This document shows, piece after piece, positions 1-12,146 of a stretch of DNA of 64,000 nt. The notes under the pieces were generated by a model that searched no databases, was not told where the DNA came from, and saw only the letters and a list, made by a program, of their open reading frames with translations. The stretch is taken from contig NC_044990.1 in the NCBI RefSeq assembly GCF_008728515.1, forward strand, positions 62,662,879-62,726,878, written 5' to 3'. Both the position numbers and the translations under genes were made by a program. Each line of letters opens with the position of its first letter. The first letter of the stretch is position 1. This DNA is from Papio anubis. Lineage: Eukaryota; Chordata; Mammalia; Primates; Cercopithecidae.

Positions 1-383
1 CCTGGAAAAATATGCGTATTTCTTTGAAGTAAGTTAAGAAGTACAATAGTAAAATAATAAAAGTACTTATTATTTTATATATTATATCACAATATATAAA
101 CACTTGTTTACCTAACACTGGTCAGACACTGGGCCAAGAGCTGAGTGGACAGTAGGGAATAAATGAATCTTATAGTGTGGTGTGTCATGAATAGTTACTT
201 ACAACTTTAAAACTAAGGTCAAGTAGATATTTAGAAGATATGTGATGCAAGAAAGAATAAGAGGTAGATTTGAAAACACTGTTCTTTAGCGTTGACTAAA
301 ACTTTTTAGAGTCAACTAAAATTGGTGTAGTCTGTTTACATATAATGTCAATGCATCTAACTCCTGGATGATGCCATCTAGCT
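1..383. other. AT-rich intergenic DNA, faint L2 trace
   Basis: No gene is visible. Positions about 100-180 weakly resemble the antisense 3' end of an L2 element (a 'cagacactgggccaagagctg' type stretch followed by an AATAAATGAAT motif), but too little matches to call it. The rest is AT-rich and unremarkable. Confidence 0.4.
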
Positions 384-583
384 CAGGGATTCTCAGCCTC
401 AGTATCATAGGCATTTTGAAATAAATATGCCTTTGTCGTGGGAGCCTGTCAGGTGTGTTCTAGGATGTTTAGCAGCATTGCTAGCCTCTATCCACTAGAT
501 GTTAGTAGCAATTTCCCATTTGTTGCAACCCGAAATGTCTCTGTCAATTACTAAATGGCTTGTAGGGGAACTCCTGCCCTAAT
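384..583 (-). mobile_element. MER5A hAT-Charlie MITE
   Basis: A non-autonomous DNA transposon with no coding capacity. It opens with a terminal repeat close to CAGGGNTTCTCAACC. It then follows the reverse complement of the MER5A consensus as I remember it: a GTGGGAGCCTGTC segment, TAGGATGTTTAGCAGCAT, CTCTATCCACTAGATG and AAATGTCTC in that order. The far end is worn and lacks a clean CAGTGGTT repeat. Strand is given relative to the usual consensus orientation. Confidence 0.85.
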
Positions 584-1115
584 TCAGCCTTCTTGTCAAG
601 ATCACTTCTACATTTCTAGTAACCACCTTCTAGGTAATTCTACATATATCTCCTAACATTTTCTCTAAAGAAAAAAATATATAAATCAAAATTGTTAAGA
701 TTCTTCCTGATATCACAAGACTCAAAAGATAACTTGACAATTATTATTGTCATCAGAATTATCTGAGGATGAATTTTTAAAGCCTGGAAAAGTTTACGAT
801 TTACATAATATTGTAAGAAGGATTTGGAGACAGGGTTAGTAAAATGGATGATTGTTCTTGCCACTAGACCTGTAATTTAATGCTTGCCTATTTCTGAGGA
901 TGGTGCTATGAATTGCTTAGTCTCTAAGAATTAAAATGTCTCGTTGTATTTATTTTTACTTTCTTCTATTTTTTAAAGCCTGTTCACACGTTTACCACCT
1001 GCCATCAAATTAGTCACAAAAGCTTTTAAGTGATTCTAAAAACTCTTTAGAGCATTGGTCATTCTAAAATCTTAATTTCCATTCCTTTTGACAACTCTTT
1101 CCCCTACTCTTGCCT
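584..1115. other. AT-rich intergenic DNA
   Basis: I see no gene or recognisable repeat. The short open frames here have no family resemblance. Confidence 0.5.
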
Positions 1116-1119
1116 AAAT

Positions 1120-1790
1120 TTTAGATTTAGATCTACTGGTTACTTCATGTTGGTACATGTATATTAGGTTCTAAATTGTTCTGTCTTTTCTCCCTGTTCC
1201 TCTAATTATGTAGTACAGCCACTGGTAGATGAATCCTAAAACACAACTGCAATCATATCCCTACTCTATTCCTAAATGTTAAATGATTTCTCCAATTCTA
1301 GAGAACACATTTTTGGTTACATCTTATGCTATTTAAATACAATTGGTTTTCAATTTTAAGAACCTCCATAATCTATTTCCAGGAAAGTCATTCCTTATCG
1401 TCAAGACTTTTAATCCTAAGCAAATCGTCAGTTATCAAAGACTTTTATTCTATGAGAATTGCTCTACCAACCCTACAAAGACTTGAAGACTCTGTCATAA
1501 AGATTTTTCTACATTGTTCCTTGTGGCAGAATAGCTAATTTCCTTCCTGTATCAAAACCCTAATCTTGTTTCAAGCAACAAAACCTCTCTTAGTTATAAC
1601 ACTAGCCTATTCCAGCCCTCAGTGCCTCTCTCTTCTGAGGCATCAACATGTATATTTTTACTTGTTATTTTCAATCAACAATATACTGTTATACAATATA
1701 TCTTGCAATTATTTTCTTAAGTCAGCTTCTGTCAGAGGGATTTGTGCACCAATGGAAGAAGTCAAGCAAAGGCATTATTGAGTTGAAAAC
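1120..1790 (+). mobile_element. Ancient CR1-type LINE fragment (L2/L3)
   Basis: A pyrimidine-rich stretch that follows the sense strand of the C-terminal and 3' part of the L2/L3 family in collinear order. The segment near 1215-1270 (CAGCCACTGGTAGATGAATC...) matches the 'cagccagagtgatcctttt' region, and 1500-1545 (ACATTGTTCCTTGTGGCAGA) matches the 'tgctgttccctctgcctgga' region. It is very diverged and has no open frame. Assignment to L2 rather than L3 is uncertain. Confidence 0.5.
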
Positions 1791-1794
1791 CCAG

Positions 1795-3355
1795 ATTCAC
1801 TTGTATCCCGTGTGAAGGTCTGTCACAGGAGAGTTTGTCCCATCTCATGGCATGGATTTCCATACTACTTACCAGTGATTTATTTATCCTTTAGTAACAC
1901 TTGACCACTCTGGATATGGGGTAGAGTGAGGGCAGGATATAACTCCCAGAAACTTCTGGCCCTAGGCTTCTTTAGATAATGTATCTTTAGCAGTACAATG
2001 GTAACCTTACAAAGATGGTAGAGGCCAAGTGATAGAAACAACCTCAAAAAAACTGAAGGACAGGCACACAGATTGTAAGAGGGATCAGAGAGAATCTGAA
2101 AAAATCAACAGCAGTGTTTATTGTAAATATGTCCTTATAATAATTGCCATGCTCTTAACCAATTTTTTGCATTTATTCTGTTTATTTTTTTAACAAATTG
2201 AAGGATTTTGGACGTCAGGGTTGGTTTACATTCCATGCATTTTGGTACCTGCTCAATAGTAAGCATTAGACATAGTTATTGCTTGGTGAACATTTGTTAA
2301 CTCATATTTCAAATTGATTAACACATATCTTTTACATGAGTCCACGCTTAGGTTATAGGTTATGTTTTATGACGTTTAAATTATTACAGTGTCACATAAA
2401 ATGGGGAACACGTATTTGCCCATTTGGGTTTCATTTTCTCCCTTTTTAATCAGAAGCCTAGGGCTTTTGTAGGAAAATAATTATGAAGATTTTCAAGTTA
2501 CCATACCATACAATTTTTTTCCTTTATGTGAGTTTCTTAATACTTATATTCTGTCTCTGCCAGCCAGTGTGTCTGCCACAACTCATTGGCAAATTAAAAT
2601 GTGAGTTCTTTTTCAGGGTATTTCAATTATAGCTTCTTCTAGACCTTCCCATGGTGAAGACTAAACATATGCACATTGGTTTAATTTTTGTACTTGTAAA
2701 CTTGTGATACTGTAAACTTTTTATTGGATAATTAAATTTTTTTCTTCTAGTCTTTACCACAATAACTATAGCTGTAGTGAATTTGATGTTTAGCCAGATA
2801 AACACACCAGAAAACCATGTGTCAGTCAATATGCTGTTTTTTACTGCAAGTCCATCTTTATCAAAACATGATTAATTTAAGTCTAAATTACCTTTTTGAA
2901 GACAGAATATTCTGATAAACACAAATAAGTTATCCAGAAGGTTAAATTTTTAAAAGGCAATTCTTTTTCATCTAATGACACTGTCAAGCATATAATATTA
3001 TTAATCAAATTTGTTTCCTTAAGGTGCAATCATGTAAATTATGAGATGTTTTCAGCATAAGCTTGAATATGTTATTTTATGACTCATAAAAATGGAAAAA
3101 ATGAGTAGACTCATGGAAATCATCTACTTACTATAATAACCTTAAGAATTATCTTTAAAAAGCAAAATATCAATTTCATATAAAATCTATACAATCTGCA
3201 ATATTTCATTATATATAAAGAGTGTCACATTTATATTTATCTCTCTTTATTAGGGATTCCTTTGAACCATTAGAACTGCATGATAAACAGTATGTTAAGC
3301 TTTTCAGTGTCAGCTGTAGGCCCATCATGGTAGTTTGCATTATTTGTGAGTGTAA
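1795..3355. other. Intergenic DNA without recognised features
   Basis: About 1.5 kb of AT-rich sequence. Positions 2230-2310 weakly recall an L2 or MIR 3' end (TACCTGCTCAATAGTAAGC followed by AACATTTGTTAACTC), but I do not call it. No splice-flanked open frame or promoter-like GC-rich segment is present. Confidence 0.45.
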
Positions 3356-3360
3356 TCATT

Positions 3361-3432
3361 ATATGTGTGTGTGTGTGTATGTGTGTGTGTGTGTGTATAT
3401 ATAAAATATATGTATATTATATGTATATATAC
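3361..3432. repeat. TG/TA dinucleotide microsatellite
   Basis: Alternating TG runs interrupted by TATG give way to an ATATAT-rich tail. Alternating purine-pyrimidine sequence of this type can flip to left-handed DNA, and such loci are often length-variable. No gene context is visible. Confidence 0.9.
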
Positions 3433-3900
3433 TCAGCTGTTTTTAAAAATTCATATTGAAGAAGTTATTATTTAAAATTTATGAGGTACTGAAAGAGAAA
3501 TACAGAGGACCAACTAGGTTGAAAATCAAGGTTTGTAGAGAGAAACTGATTTCAGGTTATATTTGAGAGAAAATAGACATTGCATAAGTGTTGCGAGAAA
3601 TCTCCAGACACTCCAGTGAATAAGGGTAAATTCTAGTATACCATGAACAGCCATAATCAGTGGCGATCTCATTTATTCTCCAAGAGTTTTTCATTGTTTC
3701 TTCCCAAACCCTAGGCTCAATGGTATATATTTCTTTTACTTGTTTTATTTCTTTATTCCCTTTTCTCTCCTTTCAGCTTTCTTTTCTGTTTTGAGTAAAA
3801 CCTACTTCTTTCATCACACTCTCTAACCTTTACTGCCCTTAAAATATAATACAGAAGAGGGAAAAAAAATCACTCTGCAGGCAGTCAACCAAACTGGAAC
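3433..3900. other. Intergenic DNA
   Basis: No gene or clear repeat is recognised; a pyrimidine-rich patch lies at 3730-3840. Confidence 0.45.
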
Positions 3901-3904
3901 CTGG

Positions 3905-4040
3905 AGAATTAATCCCATCATTCATTGGCCTTATTTCTTGAACTGCAAAATGAGGAAAGTAATACCCACTATGATTAACTCCTGGTGATTTGTAATTTTT
4001 AAGTGAGGTTGCATATGTGAAAACAATTCGAAAAGAGCAA
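3905..4040 (+). mobile_element. Probable MIR fragment
   Basis: The run CTTATTTCTTGAACTGCAAAATGAGGAAAGTAATACC resembles the MIR core 'cagtttcctcatctgtaaaatggggataataat' with the expected spacing to a following AGTGAGGTTGCATATGTGAAAA. It is heavily diverged, so this is a moderate call. Confidence 0.45.
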
Positions 4041-4229
4041 AGCTTTATTAGATCGAGCCGACTCAAATATACTTTCTTCAGGAATTAATGTGTGACCACA
4101 TCTAAAAAGAATCCATTTTCCTCCTCTGGGCTACAAAAGCCTTTAATTTATATCTAAGTTATGGAAGTTATTACATAGAATTCAAATAATCTCTCACATT
4201 AGATGGGAAGCCCTTTGAAGTTATTTATC

Positions 4230-4527
4230 TTTTTTTTTTTTTTTTTTTTGAGGTGGGATCTTGCTCTGTTGCCCAGGCTGTAGTGCAGTGGTGGGATCTC
4301 TGTTCACCGCAACCTCCACCTCCCAGGTTAAAACGATTCTCATGCCTCAGCCTCCTAAGTAGCTGGAACCACAGATGTGTACCACCACGCCTGGCTAATT
4401 TTTGTATTTTTAGTAGAGATGGGGATTTGCCATGTTTCCCAGATGCCAAACCCCTGGCCTCAAGTCGTCTGCCTGCCTCAGCTTCCCAAAGGGCTGGGAT
4501 TACAGGCCTGAGCCACCATGCACAGTC
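4230..4527 (-). mobile_element. Alu (S-like age), minus strand
   Basis: A full dimeric Alu read on its poly-T strand: T-tract at 4230-4249, left and right arms, and a 5' end CCACCATGCACAGTC. Flanking TTATCT motifs on both sides (about 4225-4230 and 4531-4537) are a plausible target-site duplication. Many CpG sites have decayed, so it is older than the AluY copies in this window. It is non-coding; open frames through it are artefacts of the Alu sequence. Confidence 0.93.
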
Positions 4528-5305
4528 GACATTATCTATTTTACTTTTGAACTTTCAACATTACCCAGTGCATAACTTTCACTAGAAAAAAGTTAACTGA
4601 ACAGGAAAATTTGCCTGCATTGGAAAAATTTTGCCTGCATTGCTCACTCTTCCCTAAAGCACCAACTAGTATATATTTTTCCATTTCTCATTTTTTAAAT
4701 ATTGGTTTAAAAGTCAACACTGTTGAACTTTATTGGAGTCCTGTGATCCCAGAAAACAGCGATGACTTAAGAAATGCCCCTGCCTCTTATGCTTCCCATA
4801 TGATTTAGGTAAGATTTGAAGATGCTCTCCTTGTGTACCAATGACAAAACCAGACACATATCCTCTGACTTCCTCTTCTTTGCATCCTAAATGATCAAGT
4901 GAACTTGTTTTTAAGTCTCTCAAACACTACAGTTTGTTGAATCAACTATATTATTGATTGAAAGTATGCCAAAAGGGGTTTTGAAAATGCAAAATGTATC
5001 TACCTGCTTCTTTTAAAAATTACCTTTGTGAACAGGAAACACAATTGCAAATGAGATATGTGTTATAATTTCAAAATTTGTACTCCACCCAAGTTTGAAA
5101 TGAAAATCATACAAACAAACAGTAAATGATTCAACAGAGGAGGATCAAACCTGTTGCTGATTCATTTCAAAACCATACAAAATAAAATAGTAAACATAAT
5201 GAACCCTGGAATATAAAACTGGGGAGAAGGGATGAAAACAAGTGGATTATTGGAAAGTTTTTTCTTTAATATATGATACTTAATTTATTAATAAAATAAT
5301 AATTT
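4528..5305. other. Intergenic DNA with a short tandem duplication
   Basis: No gene is seen. A short direct duplication lies at about 4608-4642, where TTTGCCTGCATTG occurs twice, 20 bp apart. The rest is AT-rich with no recognised repeat. Confidence 0.5.
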
Positions 5306-5683
5306 TAATTATTTACTTTATTTTTCAACTTTTATTTTAGATTCAGAAGGTACATGAACAGGTTTGTTACTTGAGTATATTATGTGATGCTGAGTTTGGG
5401 GTGTGAATAATATTGTCATACAGAGATTGAGCACAGTATCTAATAGTTTTTCAACTCTTCTCGGCTTCCTCCCCCCAACAGTAGTCCCAAGTTTCTATTG
5501 TTTTGATCTTTATGTCCATGAGTACACAAAGTATAGCTTCCACTTGTAAGTAATAAGTTTTCTGTTTTCGTGTTAATTTTCTTAGGATATCAGCCTCCAA
5601 CTGCATCCATGTTGCTGCAAAGGCTATGGTTTTTGTTCCGTTTTGATGACTGTGTAGTATTATGTGATATATATGTACCACAC

Positions 5684-5690
<7 letters not shown>

Positions 5691-5726
<36 letters not shown>

Positions 5727-6017
5727 GAGACGGAGTCTCGCTCTGTTGCCCAGGCTGGAGTGCAGTGGCATGATCTCGGCTCACTGCAAACTCTGCCTCC
5801 TGGGTTCAAGCCATTCTTCTGCCTCAGGCTCCAGAGTTGCTGGGATTACAGGTGCACACCACCATGCCAGCCTATTTTTTTTTTTTTTTTTTTTTTTAGT
5901 AGAGATGGGGTTTCACCCTATTGACCAGGCTAATCTTGAACTCCTGACCTCAAGTGATCCACATACCTTGACCTCCCAAAGTGCTAGAATTACAGGCATG
6001 AGCCACCACACCCAGCT
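5691..6017 (-). mobile_element. Alu (S-like), inserted in L1
   Basis: A complete dimeric Alu on its poly-T strand. It sits between CACACTTTCTTT (about 5680-5690) and CACGTTTTCTTT (about 6018-6029), a good target-site duplication of the L1 sequence 'ccacattttcttta'. The internal A-rich linker has grown into a second T-run of about 22 bases at 5875-5897, so the copy has T-tracts in both tail and middle. Confidence 0.95.
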
Positions 6018-6143
6018 CACGTTTTCTTTATCCAGTCCACCACTGATGAACACCTAAGTTGTTTTCATGTCTTTGTTATTGTGAATAGTGCTACAACAAA
6101 CATGCAAGTGCATGTGTCTTTTTGGCAGAATTATTAATTTTTC

Positions 6144-6180
6144 TTTGGATGTATACCCAGAGATGGGGTATACATCCAAA
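6144..6180. repeat. Perfect 15-bp inverted repeat within L1
   Basis: The left arm at 6144-6158 (TTTGGATGTATACCC) and right arm at 6166-6180 (GGGTATACATCCAAA) are exact reverse complements, separated by seven bases. The L1 consensus here has only one arm (TTTGGGTATATACCCAG), so the second arm is an acquired inverted copy. A near-direct repeat of GGGAT(T)GCTGAGT follows at 6183-6210. Confidence 0.95.
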
Positions 6181-8756
6181 AGGGATGCTGAGTAAAAGGG
6201 ATTGCTGAGTTGATTGGTAGCTCTGTTTGAAGTTCATTGAGAAATCACCAAACTGCTTTCCACAGTGGCTGAACTAATTTACGTTCCCGTCAACAGTGTA
6301 TAAATGTTCACTTTTCTTTATAGCCTTCGCAGTATCTGTTTTTTATTGACTTTTTAATAATGCCATCTAACTGGTGTGAGAAAGTATCTCACTATGGTTC
6401 TAATTTGAATTTCTGTGATGATTAGTAATGATGAACATTTTGTCATATGTTTTTTGGCCATTTGTGTGTCTTCTTTAGATAAATGGCTGTTTATGTCTTT
6501 TGCCCATTTTTAAATGGGGCTATTTAGCTTGTTGAATTAAGTTCTCTATAGATTCTGGATGTTAGACCTTTGTTGAATACATATTTTGTGAATATTTTAC
6601 TCAGATGATAGTGTCTTGTGTTGAACAGAAGCTCTTTACTTTAATTTGTTCCACTTGTCAATTTTTGTTTTTGTTGCAGTTGCTTTTGATGACTTAGTCA
6701 TAAATGTTTTCCCAAAGCCAAAGCCAAATGGTGTTTCAAGGTTTTTTTTTTTTTTAGGATTATTATAGTTTGAAGTCTTACATTAAAATCTTTGATCCAT
6801 CTTGAGTTAATTTTTAATTTGATGAGAGGTAGGGATTCAATAGGGAGTCATATGACTATCCAGCTATCCCAGCACCCTTTACTGAATAGTTCTTTCTCAT
6901 TTGTTTATTTTTGTCAACTTTGTCCAAGATCAGATGGTTATCAGTGTCCAGCTTTATTTCTGGGTTCTCTATTCTGTTTTATTAATTTCTTTGTCTTTGT
7001 ACCAGGGCCATGTTGTTTTGAGGATTGTACCCTTATAGTGTAGCTTGAAGTGCAGTAATGTGAATACTACAACTTTGTTCTTTTTGCTTAAGTTTGCTTT
7101 GACTATTCAAGTGTTTTTTTTGGTTCCACATGAATTTTAAAGTCGTTTTTTTCTAGTTCTGTGAAAGGTGACATAGGTAGTTTGATAAGAATAGCATTTA
7201 ATCTGCAAATTGCTTTGGGCAGTATGGCCATTTTAACAGTATTGATTCTTCCAATACATGAACATGGAATATTTTTCCATTAATTTGTGTCATCTATGAT
7301 TTCTTTTGTTCAGTGTTTTGTAGTTCTCCTTTTAGAAATGTTTCACCTCCTTGGTTAAATGTATTCCTAGGTATTTTATTTTATTTTTGTGGCTATCGTA
7401 TAATGGATTTCATTTTTGATTTGGCTCTCAGCTCGAATGTTATTGGTGTGTAGAAATGCTACTGATTTTCATACATTGATTTTACATCCTGAGACTTTAC
7501 TGAAGTTGTTCCAGGAATGTTTTGGTCCAGTCCTTAGGGTTTTCTAAGCATAGAATCACATTGTCAGTAAAAAAAGATAGTTTGACATAAAAGTCAAATT
7601 TTCCTATTTGGATGACTTTTATTTCTTTCTTTTGCCTGATTGCTCAGACTAGGACTTCCAGGACTATGTTGAATAAAAGTGGTGAGAATGAGTATCTTTG
7701 TCTTATTCCAGTTCTCAAGGGGAATGCTTCCAGTTTTTGCCCATTCAGTATGATGTTGGCTGTGGGTATGTCATAGATGGCTCTTACTGTTTTGAGGTAT
7801 ATTCCTTTGATGGCTAGTTTGCTGAGGGTTATCGGAAAGGGATGTTGAATTTTACAGAAAGGCTTTTCTGCATTTATTGAGATGATCATATGTTTTTTTT
7901 TTTTTTTAATTCTGTTTATGTGGTGAATCACATTTATTGATATACATATGTTGAACCAATCTACCATTCCAAGAATTAAACCTACTTGATCATGTTATTA
8001 ATTTTGAATTAATTTTGATTTGCTGTTGGACTCAATTTGCTAGTATTTTTTTGAGATTTTTTGTGTCTGTGTTCATCAGGGATATTGGCTTTCTGTTTTC
8101 TTTTATTACTGCATTTTTTCAGGTTGTGGTATCAAGGTAATGCTTGTTTCATAGAAGAGTAAAAGAGGAATCCCTTCTAGATTTTTTGGAATAGTTTCAA
8201 AGGAAATGAAAGAAAGTCTTCTTTGTCTAATAGAATTTGGCTGTGAATCTATCTTGTCTGGGACTTCTTTTGTTTGGTAGGTTTTTTATTACTGATTCAG
8301 TTTTGGAACTTGATATTGGTCTGTTCATGGTTTCAAATGCTTCCTGATTCAATCTTGGGAGATTGTGTGTTTCCAGGAATTTATTCATTATCTTTAGATT
8401 TTCTAGTTTGTATCCATAAAAGTGTTCATAAAAGTCTCAGAGGATCCTTTTGTATTTCTGTGGGGTTACTGGTAATGTCACACTTTTTGGTTTCTGATTG
8501 TGCCTATTTGGACCTTCTCTCTCTCTTTTTTTTTCCTTTCTTAATATAGCCATATAGAGTTGTACCAACTACCAATCTTATTTATTCTTTTAAACATCAA
8601 TTTTTGATTTTGTTGATTTTCATATGGATTTTTGTATATCAATTTTCTTTAGTTCTTCTCTGATTCTAGTTATTTCATTCCTTCTTGAGGTTAGTTTGTT
8701 TTTGCTTATCTAGTTCCTTTAGATGTGAAGTTAGGTTGTTATCTTGAAATCCTTCA

Positions 8757-9078
8757 TTTTTTTTTTTTTTTTTTCAGAGACAGGGTCTCATTCTGTCATC
8801 CAGCCTCCAGTGGTATAACAGCTTGCTGAAGCTTCAAACTCCTGGACTTAAGTTATCCTCCTACTTGATCTTCCTAAGTATCTGGAACCATGGACATATG
8901 CCACCATGACTGGCTAATTTTTACTTTTTTATTTATTTACTTATTTATTTATTAATTTTTAAATATCGGGGTCTCACTGTATTGCCCAGGATAATCTCAA
9001 ACTCCTGGGCTCAAGCAATCCTGTCTTTACTCCCAAAGTGCTAAGATCATAGATAAGCATGAGCCATGACACCAGGCC
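8757..9078 (-). mobile_element. Old Alu (J-like), inserted in L1
   Basis: A strongly diverged dimeric Alu read from its T-tract (8757-8774) to a decayed 5' end, ATGACACCAGGCC. CpGs are almost all lost and the middle linker has become a TTTA-type repeat (8925-8960). L1 ORF2 sequence resumes on the far side (TTAGTGCTATAAA). The degree of decay suggests AluJ age. Confidence 0.88.
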
Positions 9079-9997
9079 ATTCCAGCTTTTTGAAACAGAC
9101 ATTTAGTGCTATAAAATTTCTTCTTACAACTGCTTTTGCTGCATCCCAGAAATTTTTGGTGTGTTGTGTCTCTGTTTCCAATTATTTCAAATAATTTTAA
9201 ATTTCTGCCTTAATTATATTGTTTACCCAAAAGTCATTCAGGAAGAAGTTTTTAAATTCCCATTTAACTGTGTTTTTTCAGAGATTTTTCTGGGTATTTA
9301 TTTGTATTTTCATTCCAATGTGGTCCAAGAGTATGGTTGGCATGATTACACTTTCTGATTTTGTGACATGGTTTATGGCTGAACATGTACTTGATCTTGG
9401 AATATGCTCCACGTGCGTATGAGAAGAATGTATATTCTGTGGTTGATGGGTGGAGTATTCTGCTGATGTCAATTATGTCCAATAGGTCAAGTGTCAAATT
9501 TAAATCCAGAATTTCTTTGTTAGTTTTCTACCTTTATGATCTGTCTAATGTTGTCAGTGTGGTGTTGAACTCCCCAACAATTATTGTATGGCTAAGCCTT
9601 TGTGTACATCTAGAAGTACTCCTTTTATAAATCTGGGTGCTGTAGTGCAGATGCATATTTAAGATAGTTAAGTCATCTTGTTGACTTGAACCCTTTATCA
9701 ATATGTAATGTCTTTCTTTGCCAATTTTTTACTATTTTTGATAAAGTCTTTTTTATCCAGTATTTGAATAGCAAAACGTGCTCTTTTTTATTTTTCATTT
9801 GCATGGTAGATCTTTCTCTAACCCTTTACTTTGAGCTTATGGGTGTCATTATGTGTGAGATGGGGCTCTCAAAGATAGCATACAGATGAGTCATGTTTTT
9901 TATCCAACCTAAAAGACACTCTGTGCCTTTTAAGTTGAGCATTTATACAGTTTATGATGAAGGTTAATATTGTTATTTGAGGTTTTGATGCTTTCAT

Positions 9998-11000
9998 GAA
10001 GTTGTTAGCTGAATGCTGTTTAGTTTCTATTTTGTGGTTGCTTTATAGGGTCTGTGGGTTATACACTTAAGTTTGTGTATTTTGTAGCACAATCATTCTT
10101 TTGTTTCCATGTTTAGAACTTTCTTAAGGATCACTTATAAGACAGGTCTAGTGGTAACAAATTCCTTTAGTGCATGTTTTTCTGGAAATGATTTTATTTC
10201 TCCTTTGCGATAAAGCTTAGTTTGGTGGGATATGAAATTTACTGTGGGAATTTCTTTTCTTTAAGAATGTTGACAATAGGCCCCCAGTCTCTCCTAACTT
10301 GTAAAGTTTCTGCTGAGAAGCTCACTGTAAGCCTGATTGGGTTCCCTTTATACGTGATCTGACCTTTTTCTCAAGCTATCTTTACGATTTTTTTTTTTGG
10401 AGTTGACCTTGAACAGCCTGGTGACTATACATCTTGCTGATGTTAGTTTTCTGTAAGTATCTTGGGTATTTTCTGCATTTCTTGTATCTGGATGTCTACT
10501 TCTCTAGAAAATTAGTGAAGTTTACTTCAATTATTCCCTTAATATGTTTTCCAGGTTAATATTTTTTTTCTCAGGACTGGCAATATTGAATAGATTTGGT
10601 TGTTTTATATAATCCTATGTTTCTTAAAGACTGTTCATTTTTAAAATTATTATTGTTTTCTTTTTGTTTGACTGATTTACCTCAAAAGCCCATTTTTCTA
10701 GCCCTGAAATTAGTTATTCTGTGTGGTACAGTCTGTTGAAAAGCTTCTACTTATATTTTGAAATTCCTTAAGTGGGTTTTTTAATTTCAGAAACTCTGAT
10801 TGTTTTCATTTTAAGATGTTGATCTATTCCTTCATCTCCTGGATTGCTTTGGAAGTTTCATGGTGTTTGCACTCTACTTTTCTCGGATTTCATTGAGCTT
10901 CCATGCTTTTAACTATTTATCTGTCATTTCTGGGTTTCCATTTTGGTTAGGAACCATAGCTGGAGAGCTAGTGTAATATCTTGCTGAGTCACTACATTGT
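9998..11000 (-). pseudogene. L1 ORF1 and inter-ORF remnant
   Basis: Sequence upstream of the ORF2 start, still in L1 order (for example AGGCCCCCAGTCTC at about 10280 and GCTGAGAAGCTCACTG nearby, read on the plus strand). In intact L1 this interval holds the inter-ORF spacer and ORF1, the RNA-binding chaperone. No long open frame survives, so it is a decayed non-functional copy. The boundary with the 5'UTR is uncertain. Confidence 0.6.
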
Positions 11001-11792
11001 GATTTTTTTTTTTTTTTTTTTTATCATTCCAGAATGCTTTTTACTGGTTCTTTCTCATCTGGAGACACTAACACTTCTAAGTTTTATGCATACTTTTAAA
11101 GAGGTAGGATTTTTTTTTTTTCTTTTTCTATATTATCCCCCGCCCCCAGCTTTCCCTTTCCTCCCTCCCTAGGGGATGCAACTATAGAGAATACATGCCA
11201 AGGTCTTATGGTTTTGCTTTAATAGCCTTATGCACTTCTTTATTTCACTGGGTTTTACATTGGGCTCCGCAGTTCAACCTACAAGCCTGTATATGGTGCT
11301 TATAGGTAAGACCCTGCTGTGACCAACATCATCCTTGTTTACTTGCAGAAGCTCTCTGTTGCCTCACGAATTGACTGATTCATGGAATGTAAAGTGGTCT
11401 GAGCTCCCTACTTAGCCCCAGAGAACTGGGGGCCATGACAGGCAATACTGGACCAGGAAGATCCAACTACAGATCCCCTGATAGCAAGCACAGGCATCAG
11501 CACTGAAAGAGAATCCCATTGGATGGCACCAAGTGTCCAGATGTGTTCCTGAGTATCTGGAAAAACTCCTTGGCCCCAAGTTCTTTGCATGGGGATGTGG
11601 GATGGCTTAAACTCCTAACCCAGGAGAGTAGGTGTTCCAGACAGCTGGAGGTCTGCCTGAATGTGGAATGAAATGGATGCCCCTGCAGCAAGATTTCTGC
11701 AGGAGAGGAATGGGGGGACTCAGTTTGCTTAACCAGAAAGTAGGAGCTCTGAATGCTTAGAGATCTGCCTGGGCATGCAGCAGTGAGGGCCT

Positions 11793-12146
11793 TGATTTGG
11801 TTTAGCTGTGTCCCCATCCGAATCTCATCTTGAATTTTAACTCCCACAATTACCAAATGTTATGGGAAGAACCTGGTGGCAGGTGATTATATTATATGGG
11901 CAGGTCTTTCCTGTGCTGTTCTTGTGGTAGTGAATGAGTCTCATGAGATCTCATGGTTTTTAAAATGGGAGTTTCCCTGCACAAGCTCTCTCTTGCTGCT
12001 GCCATGTGAGAAGTGCCTTTTGCCTTCAACCATGATTTTCAGGCCTCCCTAGCCATGTGGAACTCTAAGCTTATTAAACCTTTTTCCTTGTAAATTGCCC
12101 AGTCTTGGGCATGTCTTTATCAGTGGCATGAAAATGGACTAATATG
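11793..12146 (+). repeat. 5' LTR of MST retrotransposon
   Basis: It opens with TGATTTGGTTTAGCTGTGTCC and contains the ATTAAACC polyadenylation-region motif and the GTAAATTGCCCAGTC segment typical of THE1/MST LTRs, ending near GGACTAATATG. It pairs with the LTR at 13723-14068. Such LTRs carry promoter sequences, but nothing here shows activity. Confidence 0.92.

Larger units (their letters stand above)
5517..9997 (-). pseudogene. L1 ORF2 (endonuclease-reverse transcriptase) remnant
   Basis: The dead ORF2 of the host L1. The start codon remnant is at 9995-9997, followed on the minus strand by codons for MKASKPQITILT, which fits the L1 ORF2 N-terminus. The endonuclease region survives around 9264-9497 (motifs near ILHPSTTEYTFFS). 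The reverse transcriptase region lies at 7644-7967 (HMIISINAEK, PTANIILNGQKLEAFPL). The catalytic FADD box, expected just downstream, reads FTDN at 7560-7571, so two key positions are lost. Stops and frameshifts are frequent and two Alus interrupt it. The 3' limit is estimated from a usual length of about 1275 codons. Confidence 0.8.

Noticed and set aside
11497..11856. 119-codon minus-strand open stretch
   Set aside because: It spans the junction of the L1 5'UTR and the MST LTR, so it cannot be an ancestral coding region.
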